Source: Microbaculum marinum | GTDB taxonomy: Bacteria > Pseudomonadota > Alphaproteobacteria > Rhizobiales > Tepidamorphaceae | Direction: 5' to 3' (one strand) | Assembly (NCBI RefSeq): GCF_042646165.1 | Contig: NZ_JBHRTC010000012.1 | DNA length: 64,000 bases | Shown: one piece after another, positions 45,454 to 53,512 of the stretch | How the letters are laid out: each line of letters opens with the position of its first letter | How positions within the stretch are numbered: position 1 is the first letter of the stretch | Position numbers and translations under genes: made by a program | The notes under the pieces: generated by a model | What the model was told of the DNA's origin: nothing | What the model saw: only the letters and a program-made list of their open reading frames with translations | Databases searched by the model: none

Positions 45454-46542
45454 TTGATTCGGTTGCCCGCGCGCAAGGACGTGCTGCGCGAACTTCCCGG
45501 CTTGGGTATGACGATGGCGCTGGCCGCAGCAGGCGGCCTTGCATTTGCCATGCTCGGGCTGCCGGTTCCGTGGATTTCCGGCTCGATGATCGTGGTGGCG
45601 GCCGCCGCGCTGATGGGTGCGCCGACGATCGTGCCGCGCTGGGTGCGCGAGATCGTCTTCTTCGTGCTCGGCCTCAACATCGGGTCCGCGGTGACGCCGG
45701 AGACGATCGCAGGGATCGGCAGCTGGCCCGCGTCGATCGTCATCCTGATCGTCGCCCTGCCGATCCTGTCGGTGAGTTGCGCGGTCCCGCTGGTCTATTT
45801 CCGCGGTTGGAGCCGGGACGACGCCATGCTGGCCAGCATACCCGGAGCGCTGTCGCTGATCATGGCGCTTGCCGACGCGACCGACGCCGACGTTCCGCGT
45901 ATCGCCCTGGTGCAGGCGGTGCGCGTGGCCATCCTCGTTGCGCTGCTGCCGCCGCTGATCAGCATGACATCCGGCCTCGACCTGACGATGGCGATGCCCC
46001 AAAGCGAGCTGCCGGGGCTCTACGACCTGGTTCTGCTGATCGGTCTCGGCTTCATCGGGGTGCTGCTGATGCGGCTGGCGCGGTTCCCCGCCGCCGGGCT
46101 GATGGGTGCGCTCATCGCCAGCGCCGCCCTGCACGGCACCGACGTCGTTTCGGCGACGCTGCCCTCCGAGGTGCTGATGGTGTCGTTCGTCGTGCTCGGC
46201 GCCGGCATCGGCGCGCGGTTCGCCGGTCTCGGCTGGCACAATTTCCGGGCCGGCCTGTTCGACGCGGCGATGACATTCGCGATCGGGTTCGTCGTCTCGG
46301 TACTGACGGCGATCGTCGCCACCGCCTGGCTCGGCTTTCCGTTCGGCCAGACCATACTGGCCTTCGCGCCGGGAGCGCTCGAGGTAATGGTGGTGATGGC
46401 CTTCCTGCTAGGTCTGGACGCCGCCTATGTCGGCGCCCACCACACGGTGCGATTCCTGGTGCTGGTGCTGCTCGCGCCGCTCATCTTGCGCCGCCGCCCG
46501 GGCAAGCAGGACGAGACGCAGGACCCGCTCAGAGGTCCCTGA
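45454..46542 (+). CDS. AbrB-family (PF05145) membrane protein
   Basis: An integral membrane protein of 362 residues with two copies of the AbrB-type repeat. Each repeat shows the pattern LGLPVPWISGSMIV or ARFPAAGLMGALIA, then FVLGLNIGSAVTPE or FVVLGAGIGARFAG. About 10 helices. The family is annotated as transporter or as an AbrB repressor of the ald gene; function is unclear and not a DNA-binding one. I choose TTG at 45454 because GGAG precedes it at seven bases. It is convergent with hpaI and overlaps it by 14 bases. Confidence 0.78.
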   Translation: MIRLPARKDVLRELPGLGMTMALAAAGGLAFAMLGLPVPWISGSMIVVAAAALMGAPTIVPRWVREIVFFVLGLNIGSAVTPETIAGIGSWPASIVILIVALPILSVSCAVPLVYFRGWSRDDAMLASIPGALSLIMALADATDADVPRIALVQAVRVAILVALLPPLISMTSGLDLTMAMPQSELPGLYDLVLLIGLGFIGVLLMRLARFPAAGLMGALIASAALHGTDVVSATLPSEVLMVSFVVLGAGIGARFAGLGWHNFRAGLFDAAMTFAIGFVVSVLTAIVATAWLGFPFGQTILAFAPGALEVMVVMAFLLGLDAAYVGAHHTVRFLVLVLLAPLILRRRPGKQDETQDPLRGP

Positions 46543-47296
46543 ACCGCGAGGCGAGCGCATCCGCCGACTTCGCCAGCAGGCCGAGGTCGGATCCAACGGC
46601 CACGAAGGTGAAGCCCCACTCCACGTACTGGCGGGCGTCTTCCTGGTTGCTGGTGAGGATGCCGCCGGGCTTGCCGGCCGCCTTCAGCGCGTCGATCGCC
46701 CTCTTGATGGCCGCCTGCACGTCTGCATGACGCATCTGGCCCAGATAGCCCATCGAGGCGGACAGGTCGTTGGGTCCTATGAACACGCCGTCGACCCCGT
46801 CCACGGCGGCGATCTCGTCGATGCGGCCGAGCGCCTCCTCGGTCTCGATCTGTACCAGCACGCAGATCTGGTCGTTTGCCGTATTGAGGTAGCCGGACAC
46901 CCGCCCGTAGCGGCTGGCGCGTGACGTCCCCGCCGCCCCGCGGATTCCTGCAGGCGGATATTTCGCAGCCGATACCGCCTGTCTCGCCTCGTCAGCCGTC
47001 TGGACGAACGGTACCAGAATCGACTGCGCGCCTGCGTCGAGGATTCGCTTGATAAGGACGGCGTCGTTCCAGGCCGGCCGCACGACCGGGGTCGCGGTTC
47101 CGATGGCGGCAGCCTGCATCTGGGATATCAGCCCGGGGATCTCGTTGGGCGCGTGTTCCGTATCGAACAGGATCCAGTCGAACCCGGAATCGGCGATGAC
47201 TTCGGCGGCAATGTTGCTGGCCAGACTGCTCCACAGGCCGATCTGACGCGTGCCCGCCGCGATCGCGTGCTTGAAGGCGTTCCGGGTGATGTCCAT
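46529..47296 (-). CDS. hpaI: 4-hydroxy-2-oxoheptanedioate aldolase HpaI
   Basis: A class II (metal-dependent) aldolase of 255 residues that splits 4-hydroxy-2-oxoheptanedioate into pyruvate and succinate semialdehyde, the last step of the homoprotocatechuate route. Family motifs are present: ILFDTEHAPNE (base His), the Arg in VVRPAWND, metal Glu and Asp in VQIETEEAL and GVFIGPNDLSASMG. AGGAAG precedes the ATG. It is the last gene of hpaE-hpaH-hpaI. Confidence 0.88.
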   Translation of the reverse strand: MDITRNAFKHAIAAGTRQIGLWSSLASNIAAEVIADSGFDWILFDTEHAPNEIPGLISQMQAAAIGTATPVVRPAWNDAVLIKRILDAGAQSILVPFVQTADEARQAVSAAKYPPAGIRGAAGTSRASRYGRVSGYLNTANDQICVLVQIETEEALGRIDEIAAVDGVDGVFIGPNDLSASMGYLGQMRHADVQAAIKRAIDALKAAGKPGGILTSNQEDARQYVEWGFTFVAVGSDLGLLAKSADALASRFRDL

Positions 47297-47368
47297 GGGG
47301 TGCGCTTCCTGTGCTGGTGGTGTTGTTTGGAAGTGGTCAAGGCGGCGTTCGCGACGATTGCCTTCGGC

Positions 47369-48151
47369 TCAGACGAACTGGATGGAGACGTCCCCGAGTT
47401 CGCCGAAATCGGCATGCAGCGTATCGCCCTTCTCCGCCCAGACCGGCCGGATGAACGAGCCGGACAGCATGATGTGGCCTGGCTCGAGGGTCACGCCGAA
47501 CGGGCCGACCTTGTTGGCGAGCCAGGCGATCCCGAGCGCCGGGTGACCTAGCACGCCGGCAGCGATCCCGGTCTCCTCGATCTCGGAGTTGCGATACAGG
47601 ATCCCGCCGACCCAGCGCAGGTCGACGTCCATGGGGCCGACCGGGCGCCCGCCGATGACGATGCCCGCCGCAGCGCCGTTGTCGGAAATCGTGTCGTATA
47701 TCTTGCGCGGGTCCTGAATGCGCGCGTCGATGATCTCGATCGACGGCACGACGTATTCCGTCGCGCGAAGCACGTCGAGCAGGCCGATGCCCGGTCCCTT
47801 CAGCGGCTTCGCCAGCACGAAGGCGAGTTCCACCTCGACCCGCGGCACGCAATAGTCGGCGTGAGGCACTTTCGCACCGTCGGCGATCATCATGTCGTCG
47901 AACAGGTGCCCGTAGTCCGGCTCGTCGATCATCGTGGAGCGCTGCATCGCCTTCGAAGTGAGGCCGATCTTGTGGCCGATCAGCGTGGCGCCGGCCGCCA
48001 TCCGCCGCCGGGCGACCTCGGCCTGGATCGCGTAGGCGTCCTCGACGGTGATGTCCGGCCAGGCGGTGGAGAGCTGGGTGCCCTGCTTGCGGGTGCGGCC
48101 GGACTCCTCGAGCTGGTCGGCGGCCTTCATGCGGTCGGCGTCGGATAGCAT
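47369..48151 (-). CDS. hpaH: 2-oxo-hept-3-ene-1,7-dioate hydratase HpaH
   Basis: A 260-residue hydratase that adds water to 2-oxo-hept-3-enedioate. It follows HpcG/HpaH of E. coli across its length: ITVEDAYAIQ, GHKIGLTSKAMQ, PRVEVELAFVLAKPL, the IEIIDARIQDPRKIYDTISDN core and WLANKVGPFGVTLEPG. A strong AGGGGTAAGGG site precedes the ATG at 48151. It lies 72 bases before hpaI and 76 bases after hpaE, in one transcript. Confidence 0.9.
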   Translation of the reverse strand: MLSDADRMKAADQLEESGRTRKQGTQLSTAWPDITVEDAYAIQAEVARRRMAAGATLIGHKIGLTSKAMQRSTMIDEPDYGHLFDDMMIADGAKVPHADYCVPRVEVELAFVLAKPLKGPGIGLLDVLRATEYVVPSIEIIDARIQDPRKIYDTISDNGAAAGIVIGGRPVGPMDVDLRWVGGILYRNSEIEETGIAAGVLGHPALGIAWLANKVGPFGVTLEPGHIMLSGSFIRPVWAEKGDTLHADFGELGDVSIQFV

Positions 48152-48227
48152 TCCCTTACCCCTGATCTTTTCTGATGATCTTTTCCGTGTCCGGTCAGGC
48201 GGCCGGGTCGGCCAGGGACCGTCCCCG

Positions 48228-49730
48228 TCAGAGCTTGATGCAGACGTTCTTGAGTTCTGTATAGAACTCCAGCGAGTAGACGCCGCCTTCGCGGCCGATG
48301 CCGGACTGCTTGGCGCCGCCGAACGGGGTGCGCAGGTCGCGCAGGAACCATGAATTGACCCAGACGATGCCGGTCTCGAGCCGGGCAGAGACCCGGTGGG
48401 CGCGGGCCAGGTTCGTCGTCCAGACGCTGGCGGCGAGACCGTATTTGGTAGCATTGGCGCGGTCTATCGCTTCGGCCTCGCTGTCGAAGGGGGCTATGTG
48501 ACAGCAGGGACCGAAGATCTCCTCGGTCGTCACCGCCGCCTCGTCGGAGAGACCCGTCCAGATCGTTGGCTGGATCCAGGATCCGCCGGCAAGGTCTTCG
48601 GGCATCTCGGGAATGCCGCCGCCGGTAACGACGGTGGCGCCTTCCTCGACGGCCTTGCGGTAGTAGGACAGCACCTTGTCTCGGTGCTCCTGGCTGATCA
48701 GCGGCCCCATCCCCGTGCCGGGATCGGCGGGTGACCCCAGCCTCATCGCCTCGGCCTTCTCTTTCAGGGCCGCGACGAACCGCTCGAAGATCGGCCGCTC
48801 CACGTAGACCCGCTCGGTGCCGAGGCAGACCTGGCCGCAATTGGCGAAGCAGGAGCGCATCGTGCCCTCGATCGCCGCGTCGAAATCGCAGTCGGCGAAG
48901 ACCAGCGCGGGATTCTTGCCGCCCATCTCCAGCGAAACCGGCCGGGCTCCGTCCGCGGCGGCCTTCATGATGGCCGCCCCGGTTCGGGTCTCCCCGGTGA
49001 ACGTGATGGCGTCGACGCCGGGGTGGGTGGTCAGGTACTCGCCGGCGGAACCGGGTCCGAAGCCGTGGACGACGTTGTAGACGCCGCCGGGCACGCCCAC
49101 CGCATTCATCACCTCGCCGAGCAGGGTCGCGGTCTGCGGGGTCTCTTCGGAGGGCTTCACCACGACGGTGTTGCCGCAGGCGAGAGCAGGGCCGACCTTC
49201 CAAGTCATCAGCAGCAGCGGCAGGTTCCAGGGGCAGATGGCCGCAACGACCCCGACCGGCGCGCGGACGGCAAAGTTGAGGGCGCCGGCGCCGTCCGGCG
49301 TCGGCGTTTCGAAGACCTCGCCGGGAACGTTCTTCACCACGTCGGCGAATATCTTGAAGTTCGCCGCGCCGCGCGGAATGTCGATCTGACGCGCCAGGCT
49401 GACGGGTTTTCCGGTGTCGGCAACCTCGGCCTCCAGGAAATCGTCGAAGCGCCGGTTGATCTCGTCGGCGACGCCGTAGAGCAGGTCGCAGCGCTGCTGC
49501 AGCGCCAGATCCGCCCACGGTCCGCGCAGCGCGGCGCGGGCAGCGCCAACGGCGGCGTCGACGTCGTCGCGGCCGGCCTCTGCCACCCTTGCTATCAGAG
49601 CGCCGTTGACGGGCGAGCGCTTGTCGAAGGCGCGGCCGCCCATGGCCGGTACGAAAGCGCCATCGACAAAATTCAGGACGTTTCTGACGGGTGAATCACT
49701 GGACGGATTTGTCTTGGCGATCCGCTGCAT
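48228..49730 (-). CDS. hpaE: 5-carboxymethyl-2-hydroxymuconate semialdehyde dehydrogenase HpaE
   Basis: An NAD-dependent aldehyde dehydrogenase of 500 residues. The catalytic Cys is in CFANCGQVCLGTERVYV and the Glu in VSLEMGGKNPALVF; the NAD site includes AICPWNLPLLLMTWK and TFTGETRTGAAI. The neighbours hpaH and hpaI make the homoprotocatechuate substrate most likely; the related 2-hydroxymuconate enzyme (DmpC/XylG) is the alternative. I use the ATG at 49730; a GTG six bases upstream is possible. It is divergent from ccoN. HpaD, HpaF and HpaBC are not in the window. Confidence 0.88.
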   Translation of the reverse strand: MQRIAKTNPSSDSPVRNVLNFVDGAFVPAMGGRAFDKRSPVNGALIARVAEAGRDDVDAAVGAARAALRGPWADLALQQRCDLLYGVADEINRRFDDFLEAEVADTGKPVSLARQIDIPRGAANFKIFADVVKNVPGEVFETPTPDGAGALNFAVRAPVGVVAAICPWNLPLLLMTWKVGPALACGNTVVVKPSEETPQTATLLGEVMNAVGVPGGVYNVVHGFGPGSAGEYLTTHPGVDAITFTGETRTGAAIMKAAADGARPVSLEMGGKNPALVFADCDFDAAIEGTMRSCFANCGQVCLGTERVYVERPIFERFVAALKEKAEAMRLGSPADPGTGMGPLISQEHRDKVLSYYRKAVEEGATVVTGGGIPEMPEDLAGGSWIQPTIWTGLSDEAAVTTEEIFGPCCHIAPFDSEAEAIDRANATKYGLAASVWTTNLARAHRVSARLETGIVWVNSWFLRDLRTPFGGAKQSGIGREGGVYSLEFYTELKNVCIKL

Positions 49731-49863
49731 CGGCACCTGCCTTCGGTTCGGCGAACAGGGTCCGCATGGCGGCGCCCGGTTCCGTTTACCCCGACCCGCT
49801 CGGCGATGTCCATCGGCCGCGCCGGCCGTGCCGCCGTGAAGCGGGTCGTGTCAGCGGCGGCGC

Positions 49864-49877
49864 TTGACACATATCAA
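49864..49877 (+). promoter_or_regulatory. FixK/FNR box upstream of ccoN
   Basis: TTGAC-ACAT-ATCAA matches the TTGAT-N4-ATCAA consensus at 9 of 10 positions. Its centre is about 106 bases before the ccoN ATG; TGGTAT at 49901-49906 stands where a class II -10 should be. FNR/FixK boxes normally drive ccoNOQP in alphaproteobacteria. The site lies in the spacer shared with hpaE. Confidence 0.75.
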
Positions 49878-49976
49878 TGCAGCTGACCTTCCCGCGGCGT
49901 TGGTATCCGGTGCGCCCGCGAGTTTCGAATTGCGGGTGCGGAACGTGACCCTGAGACGGAACCGGGACCAACCGAG

Positions 49977-51632
49977 ATGGCAGCCTCAACTCCGGCAAAA
50001 TCGCTGACGGCGGACGAAGGGGGCGTCCTCTTCCTGCTCCTTGTCTGCGCCATCGCGAGCGTCCTGATCGCGGCCAAGACGCACGATTCCACGATGGCGT
50101 TTCATGCCTGGCTTGGACTGGCCGCTGCGGGCATCGGAGCCTTTGCGGTCTTCAACGGCTACTTTCAGCGCGAAGCCAATGCGCCCGAGGAGATCGACGG
50201 CCGGCCGAACTATCAGATGGGGCCGGTGAAGCTGGCGACGGTCCTGTCGGTGTTCTGGGGCCTGGCAGGGTTTACCGTCGGTCTCTACATCGCCATGCAA
50301 CTCGCCTGGCCGGCGCTCAATCTCGACCTGCCGTGGACCACCTTCGGCCGGCTGCGGCCGCTGCACACCTCCGCGGTGATCTTCGCATTCGGCGGCAACG
50401 TCCTGCTCGCCTCGTCGATGTACGTGGTCCAGCGCACCACGCGCGCCCGCATGGCCGGGGGTCTTTGGCCCTGGTTCGTCGTCTGGGGCTACAACTTCTT
50501 CATCGTGATCGCGGGTACCGGCTACCTGTTCGGGGTCACCCAGTCGAAGGAATACGCCGAGCCGGAGTGGTACGCCGACCTGTGGCTGACGCTGGTCTGG
50601 GTGATCTACCTGCTTGTCTTCCTCGGAACGCTGTGGAAGCGCAAGGAGCCGCACATCTACGTTGCGAACTGGTTCTATCTGGCCTTCATCGTCACGATCG
50701 CGATGCTGCACGTGATCAACAACGCCACGGTGCCCGTCTCCTTCGTCGAGCCGAAGTCCTACATCGTCTGGTCGGGCGTGCAGGACGCGATGACGCAGTG
50801 GTGGTACGGCCACAACGCCGTCGGCTTCTTCCTGACCGCCGGCTTCCTGGCCATCATGTACTACTTCGTGCCGAAGCGCGCCGACCGGCCGGTCTATTCC
50901 TACCGGCTGTCGATCGTGCACTTCTGGTCGCTGATCTTCCTCTACATCTGGGCGGGACCCCACCACCTCCACTACACGGCAGCGCCGCAGTGGGCGCAGA
51001 CGCTGGGCATGACATTCTCGATCATGCTGTGGATGCCGAGCTGGGGCGGCATGATCAACGGGCTCATGACGCTGTCTGGGGCCTGGGACAAGCTGAGGAC
51101 CGATCCCGTCCTGCGGATGCTGGTCGTCTCGGTCGCCTTCTACGGCATGTCCACCTTCGAGGGGCCGCTGATGTCGGTCCGCGCGGTCAACTCGCTCAGC
51201 CACTACACCGACTGGACCATCGGGCACGTGCACTCAGGCGCGCTTGGCTGGGTCGGCTTCGTCTCCTTCGGCGCCGTCTACTGCCTGGTGCCGTGGCTGT
51301 GGAACCGCCGCGAGCTGTACTCGCTGAAGCTCGTCAACTGGCACTTCTGGATCGCCACCATCGGCATCGTCCTCTACATCACGGCGATGTGGGTGTCGGG
51401 CATCATGCAGGGCCTGATGTGGCGCGCCTACACCAGCCTCGGCTTCCTCGAATACTCGTTCATCGAGACCGTCGAGGCGATGCATCCCTTCTACGTCATC
51501 CGCGCGCTCGGCGGCCTGCTGTTCGTCCTCGGCGCGGTGATCATGGCCTACAACCTCTGGATGACGGTTCGCTACGGCGCGCGGGGAATCGAGCCCGTCG
51601 GCCATCCCACCGCCGTCCAGCCGGCAGAGTGA
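49977..51632 (+). CDS. ccoN: cbb3-type cytochrome c oxidase subunit I (CcoN)
   Basis: The catalytic heme-copper subunit, 551 residues, about 14 helices. It has an extra N-terminal segment (residues 1-50) often seen in cbb3 enzymes. Heme and copper ligands are present: the low-spin heme His (LRPLHTSAVIFAFGGN), the Cu-B/high-spin region around QWWYGHNAVGFFLTAGFLAIMYYFVPKRA, PHHLHYTA, and the C-terminal helix with GHVHSGALGWVGF. It reduces oxygen at low concentration and pumps protons. It is first in the ccoNOQP-GHIS operon. Confidence 0.96.
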   Translation: MAASTPAKSLTADEGGVLFLLLVCAIASVLIAAKTHDSTMAFHAWLGLAAAGIGAFAVFNGYFQREANAPEEIDGRPNYQMGPVKLATVLSVFWGLAGFTVGLYIAMQLAWPALNLDLPWTTFGRLRPLHTSAVIFAFGGNVLLASSMYVVQRTTRARMAGGLWPWFVVWGYNFFIVIAGTGYLFGVTQSKEYAEPEWYADLWLTLVWVIYLLVFLGTLWKRKEPHIYVANWFYLAFIVTIAMLHVINNATVPVSFVEPKSYIVWSGVQDAMTQWWYGHNAVGFFLTAGFLAIMYYFVPKRADRPVYSYRLSIVHFWSLIFLYIWAGPHHLHYTAAPQWAQTLGMTFSIMLWMPSWGGMINGLMTLSGAWDKLRTDPVLRMLVVSVAFYGMSTFEGPLMSVRAVNSLSHYTDWTIGHVHSGALGWVGFVSFGAVYCLVPWLWNRRELYSLKLVNWHFWIATIGIVLYITAMWVSGIMQGLMWRAYTSLGFLEYSFIETVEAMHPFYVIRALGGLLFVLGAVIMAYNLWMTVRYGARGIEPVGHPTAVQPAE

Positions 51633-51645
51633 GCGAGATCCGAGA

Positions 51646-52386
51646 ATGTCATTGATGAACAGACACGAGATCTTCGAGAAGAACTCGATCGTCCTCACCG
51701 TCGGCGTGCTGATCGTGGTGGCGATCGGCGGTCTCGTCGAACTCGTCCCCAACTTCTACCTGAAATCGACGGTGGAGAAGGTCGAGGGGATGCGGCCGTA
51801 CACGCCGCTGGAGCTGGCCGGACGCAACATTTACGTGCGCGAGGGCTGCTATCTCTGCCACAGCCAGATGATCCGCACCCTGCGCGACGAGGTGGAGCGC
51901 TACGGCCACTACTCGCTGGCCGCGGAATCCATGTACGACCACCCCTTCCAGTGGGGCTCCAAGCGGACCGGGCCCGATCTCGCCCGCGTCGGCGGCAAGT
52001 ACTCCGACCAGTGGCACCACGACCATCTGGTCGATCCGCGCTCGGTCTCGCCGGCCTCGGTCATGCCGGGCTACCCGTGGCTGGCCGACACCCGCCTCGA
52101 GCCGACCGACATCAAGGCGGATCTGCAGACCAACCGCCTCGTCGGCGTGCCCTATTCCGACGACATGATCGACAACGCGCTCGCCGACCTCAGGGCACAG
52201 TCCGACCCCGACAGCGACGGCGTCGCCGGACTGGAGGAACGGTATCCCGGCGCGCAGGTCAGCGCGTTCGACGGCAACCCGCGCGAACTGACCGAAATGG
52301 ACGCGGTCATCGCCTACCTGCAGATGCTCGGAACGCTGGTCGACTTCTCCATGTACGACGACCAGGCCGACGTGAACCTGAGGTGA
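51646..52386 (+). CDS. ccoO: cbb3-type cytochrome c oxidase subunit II (CcoO)
   Basis: A membrane-anchored mono-heme cytochrome c of 246 residues. One N-terminal helix (about 11-31) is followed by the periplasmic domain with the heme motif CYLCH (EGCYLCHSQMIRTL) and a Met axial ligand in SVMPGYPWL. It passes electrons from CcoP to CcoN. It begins 13 bases after ccoN. Confidence 0.96.
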   Translation: MSLMNRHEIFEKNSIVLTVGVLIVVAIGGLVELVPNFYLKSTVEKVEGMRPYTPLELAGRNIYVREGCYLCHSQMIRTLRDEVERYGHYSLAAESMYDHPFQWGSKRTGPDLARVGGKYSDQWHHDHLVDPRSVSPASVMPGYPWLADTRLEPTDIKADLQTNRLVGVPYSDDMIDNALADLRAQSDPDSDGVAGLEERYPGAQVSAFDGNPRELTEMDAVIAYLQMLGTLVDFSMYDDQADVNLR

Positions 52387-52390
52387 TGTG

Positions 52391-52537
52391 ATGTACGAAC
52401 GGCTCGCCCAGTTCGCCCAGACCTGGGGTCTCCTCTACTTCGTCATCCTTTTCCTCGTCGTCCTCGTCTACGCGCTCTGGCCGAGCAACAGGAAGCGCTT
52501 CGAGGAAGCGTCGAAAATACCCCTCCGTGAGGACTGA
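52391..52537 (+). CDS. ccoQ: cbb3-type cytochrome c oxidase subunit CcoQ
   Basis: A 48-residue membrane protein with one helix (about 13-30, LLYFVILFLVVLVYALWP) and a charged tail (NRKRFEEASKIPLRED). The WPSNRKRFEEA tail is the CcoQ signature. It stabilises the oxidase in other bacteria. It lies 4 bases after ccoO and 4 before ccoP. Confidence 0.93.
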   Translation: MYERLAQFAQTWGLLYFVILFLVVLVYALWPSNRKRFEEASKIPLRED

Positions 52538-52541
52538 AAGC

Positions 52542-53408
52542 ATGGCCGACAAGGAAATCGACCGGGTTTCCGGTACCGAAACCACCGGTCATGAGTGGGA
52601 CGGTCTGAAGGAGCTGAATACGCCTCTGCCGCGGTGGTGGCTGTGGACGTTCTACGCCACCATCGTCTGGGCCGTGTTCTACTGGATCCTGATGCCCTCC
52701 TGGCCGCTCGTGAACGACTACGCGCGCGGCATCCGCGGCCAGTCCCAGCGTGCCATCGTCATGGAGCAGGTCGCCGCACTCAAGGACATGCGCGCCCGGA
52801 CCGGCGCGGCCCTTGCGGATGCCTCGCTGCAGGACATCCAGGCCGATCCCGGCCTGCTGGACTTCGCAATGGCGAACGGTCGGGCCGCCTTCGGCGACAA
52901 CTGCGCGCCGTGCCACGGCGCCGGCGGCGGCGGGGCGGTCGGCTATCCCAATCTCGTCGACGACTCCTGGCTGTGGGGCGGCGATCCGGATGCCATTCAC
53001 CAGACCATCCTCTACGGCATCCGCTCCGCCCACGAGGAGACCAGGTTCGGCGACATGCCGGCCTTCGGCCGCGACGAACTGCTCGACAGCGGCCAGATCC
53101 GCTCCGCCGCGAACTACGTCCGCTCGCTCTCGGGCCTCGACACCGAGGCCGGCGCCGATCTTGCCGGGGGAGAGGCGGTCTACCTGGACAACTGCGCGGT
53201 CTGCCACGGCGACGACGGCAAGGGCATGCAGGAGGTCGGGGCGCCGAACCTGACCGACGGGATCTGGCTGTACGGCAGCGACCTGGACACCGTCGTCCAC
53301 CGGATACGGGTCGGCGGCGGCGGCGTCATGCCACCCTGGGTCGACCGGCTCGACCCGGTAACGATCAAGTCGCTGGCGGTCTACGTGCACAGCCTCGGCG
53401 GCGGCTGA
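52542..53408 (+). CDS. ccoP: cbb3-type cytochrome c oxidase subunit III (CcoP)
   Basis: A di-heme cytochrome c of 288 residues. The N-terminal DxxTGHEWDGLKELNTPLPRWW motif and one helix (about 32-54) are typical; two heme motifs are CAPCH (DNCAPCHGAG) and CAVCH (DNCAVCHGDD), each with a later Met (DMPAFG, VMPPWV). It accepts electrons from periplasmic cytochromes. The ATG is chosen over a GTG 15 bases upstream because CcoP begins here. Confidence 0.95.
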   Translation: MADKEIDRVSGTETTGHEWDGLKELNTPLPRWWLWTFYATIVWAVFYWILMPSWPLVNDYARGIRGQSQRAIVMEQVAALKDMRARTGAALADASLQDIQADPGLLDFAMANGRAAFGDNCAPCHGAGGGGAVGYPNLVDDSWLWGGDPDAIHQTILYGIRSAHEETRFGDMPAFGRDELLDSGQIRSAANYVRSLSGLDTEAGADLAGGEAVYLDNCAVCHGDDGKGMQEVGAPNLTDGIWLYGSDLDTVVHRIRVGGGGVMPPWVDRLDPVTIKSLAVYVHSLGGG

Positions 53409-53512
53409 GGCGGCCGAATCCGAAGACTGCAAACCGGCGGTCGCCCGCGTCCGGGGGAGGAGGCGGGCGGGTCGCGAGCCAGCCGCACGACAGCGGCATC
53501 GGAGAAGCGAAC

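Noticed and set aside
52595..53512. Upstream extension of ccoG into ccoP
   Set aside because: It is a wrong-frame reading of ccoP; CcoG homologues begin at the ATG at 53513.
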